In this document: one piece after another, positions 4,751 through 6,155 of the stretch | How positions within the stretch are numbered: position 1 is the stretch's first letter | Layout: every line of letters starts with the position of its first letter | Assembly (NCBI GenBank): GCA_021786555.1 | Contig: JAJYNB010000371.1 | Span: 1 to 6,155, forward strand | DNA length: 6,155 nt | Direction of reading: 5' to 3' | DNA from: Bacillota bacterium | GTDB taxonomy: Bacteria; Bacillota; Desulfitobacteriia; Desulfitobacteriales; JAJXUE01 | The notes under the pieces: generated by a model | Database searches by the model: none | The model's input: only the letters and a program-made list of their open reading frames with translations | What the model was told of the DNA's origin: nothing | Position numbers and translations under genes: made by a program

Positions 4751-6155
4751 TTACTGCAATACTTTTACCACATAATCATTCAGCAGTACGGAAACCACCG
4801 GTTTGCCGCTTTTTACTCTGGCCTCCAGCGGAATTTTTCCCAGATCAAGTTTGGTCAAATCACCTCTGGATTGGGTGATATACACAGGGCCTTCTCCGCT
4901 CACCAGCTTTATCCCGGCCAGAGCGCCGGTACCCTTCTTTTGATCCAATTTCAAGGCGGCTATCCCTTTGCCGGCCCTTCCCTGGGCTTTATACTCATCT
5001 ACCGCACTCCGTTTGGCCCAACCGGTCTCCGTAACCGTAAGCACTTCACGCGTTTGCGGCTCCACTGTCTCCGCCCCGATTAGCACGTCGTCTGCCTCAA
5101 GGCTGACCCCTTTCACACCGCCTGACTTTCTCCCCTGCAGACTCACTTCACTCTCCGGGAAGCGGATGCACATGCCGCGGGCTGTTGCCAGGAACAAGTC
5201 CTTAGACCCGTCCGTCATAATTACGCTTAGGACTTCATCTGCGCCCTGCAGTACCATAGCGTCATGGGTTCTGGTACTGGCATACTCGCTGAGAGTGCTC
5301 CGCTTGACCTTGCCTTCTATAGTCACAAAGGTTAAAATCTGCCTCTCCTTGGCGAAGTCCGCCGGAATAATGCTGACTACCCGGTCATCCTCGGGCAGGG
5401 CAAACAGGTTGACTAAGGGCCTGCCCCTGTCTTTTGGCCCGCCTTCCGGCAACAGCTTGGCCCCAACCTGGTATACTGTGCCCTTTGCGGTGAACATCAG
5501 AAGAGTAGCCTGGTCATGGGTTTCCAGACGAAGCACAGGGTAATCGCCTTCTTTAAACGCCGACAGATCGACACGTTTTCCGTTCAGCGGGCAGCGTTTG
5601 ATATACCCTTGGTCCGTCAACACCACCTGAATCTGCTGGCTGGCTTTCTGTACCTGGACCACAACTTCTTCCCCGGCTTCTGCGTCAAGTATCAGTGTTC
5701 GCCGCTCATCGCTGTGTTTGTCGGCTATTTCCCGTAGTTCCTTCTTGATAATCTCGTAAACTTTGTGCTCGTCGGCCAGGATTTCTTCCAGGGCGCCAAT
5801 CAGCTTAAGGATATTCTGGTACTCACTGCGGATTCCTGCCAATTCCAAACCTGTCAAGTGCTGGAGTTTCATATCCAGGACAGCCTGGGCCTGGATTTCG
5901 CTGAAATCAAACCGCTCAATCAGCCCTGCCTTGGCTATGGACGGGGACTTGGCGGCACGGATAATGCGCAGGACTTCATCCAGGTTGTTGACCGCAATTA
6001 CAAGCCCTTCCAGGATATGAGCCCGCTCCCGGGCTTTTTTCAGGTCGTATTCTGTGCGCTTGATTATAACTTCCTTGCGGTGGGCGATGAAATATCCTAT
6101 CAGGTCTTTGAGCCCGAGCACCTGGGGAGTGCCGCCAGGGGTGATTACCAAATTT
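4751..6155 (-). CDS. Type IIA DNA topoisomerase subunit A (GyrA/ParC class), C-terminal part, open at right edge
   Basis: The frame has no stop up to the window edge; the apparent first residue (6149-6151) is a TTG inside the sequence, preceded by an in-frame Asn codon, matching the N-(M/L)-V of this family, so the gene starts outside. Counting from that TTG, residues 1-150 hold the end of the breakage-reunion domain with its coiled coil, including RAHILEGL (43-50), QAQAVLDMKLQHLTGLE (87-103) and DERRT (148-152). From about 160 a six-bladed beta-pinwheel follows, seen as repeated G-x-x-K/R strand starts at 182, 224, 280, 326, 377 and 430. It binds and wraps DNA with the GyrB/ParE partner. The blade-1 GyrA box (QRRGGxG) is absent after GYIKRCPL; looser Gly/Lys/Arg versions occur in later blades (QGRKSGG at 339, QGRAGKG at 390). 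This leaves ParC or a second GyrA-like paralogue as likely as true GyrA. The active-site Tyr is outside the window. Confidence 0.93.
   Translation of the reverse strand, partial: NLVITPGGTPQVLGLKDLIGYFIAHRKEVIIKRTEYDLKKARERAHILEGLVIAVNNLDEVLRIIRAAKSPSIAKAGLIERFDFSEIQAQAVLDMKLQHLTGLELAGIRSEYQNILKLIGALEEILADEHKVYEIIKKELREIADKHSDERRTLILDAEAGEEVVVQVQKASQQIQVVLTDQGYIKRCPLNGKRVDLSAFKEGDYPVLRLETHDQATLLMFTAKGTVYQVGAKLLPEGGPKDRGRPLVNLFALPEDDRVVSIIPADFAKERQILTFVTIEGKVKRSTLSEYASTRTHDAMVLQGADEVLSVIMTDGSKDLFLATARGMCIRFPESEVSLQGRKSGGVKGVSLEADDVLIGAETVEPQTREVLTVTETGWAKRSAVDEYKAQGRAGKGIAALKLDQKKGTGALAGIKLVSGEGPVYITQSRGDLTKLDLGKIPLEARVKSGKPVVSVLLNDYVVKVLQ

Noticed and set aside
4968..5543. 191-codon plus-strand frame opposite the topoisomerase gene
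   Set aside because: It is a shadow of a clearly conserved coding sequence on the minus strand; the translation is Ser/Arg/Leu-rich low-information sequence.
1..6155. CRISPR array, tRNA, rRNA or transposase genes
   Set aside because: No regularly spaced repeats, cloverleaf or rRNA-like sequence, and no transposase motif were seen on either strand.

Overview
The window reads as chromosomal DNA from an anaerobic, respiring bacterium, most likely a spore-former-type Bacillota (Peptococcaceae/Desulfotomaculum-like). This rests on inference from three things: very strong Gram-positive-style Shine-Dalgarno sequences (AGGGAGGTGA, AAGGGGGTGA), frequent GTG starts, and multiheme cytochromes carried on uncleaved N-terminal anchors. 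No 16S or other decisive taxonomic marker is present. Every gene I can support lies on the minus strand, so the window reads biologically from right to left.

Right end (4751-6155): the C-terminal two thirds or less of a type IIA topoisomerase A subunit (GyrA/ParC class), open at the right edge. Its 3' side carries an imperfect palindromic intergenic repeat (about 4649-4745), then a strong rho-independent terminator (4598-4637). Next comes a regulatory stretch with a perfect palindrome, a directly repeated GTCACGG(G)TCA motif and a TATAAT box lacking a recognisable -35.

Middle (669-4430): a compact operon for a membrane-bound redox module. In order of transcription it encodes: a ten-heme NapC/NirT-like membrane-anchored cytochrome c; a tetraheme membrane-anchored cytochrome c; a Tat-exported ferredoxin-like subunit with four [4Fe-4S] clusters (DmsB/NrfC/PsrB type); a long NrfD-type integral membrane protein; a possible 45-residue membrane peptide missed by size cut-offs; and a 93-residue three-helix membrane protein. 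Junctions are tight: a 4-nt overlap between tetraheme cytochrome and FeS gene, a 1-nt overlap between FeS and NrfD genes, and about 20-nt gaps around the small genes. The proteins would form a quinone/cytochrome electron conduit: NrfD exchanging electrons with menaquinone, the FeS protein wiring them, and the cytochromes carrying them across the outer face of the membrane. No catalytic reductase or dehydrogenase subunit is in the window, so direction and terminal acceptor are unknown.

Left end (1-366): an AT-rich spacer with a good sigma-A promoter (258-287) and a 17-bp dyad. It leads into the first 56 codons of a membrane protein resembling the N-terminal membrane domain of sensor kinases or other signalling proteins; the gene leaves the window at base 1.
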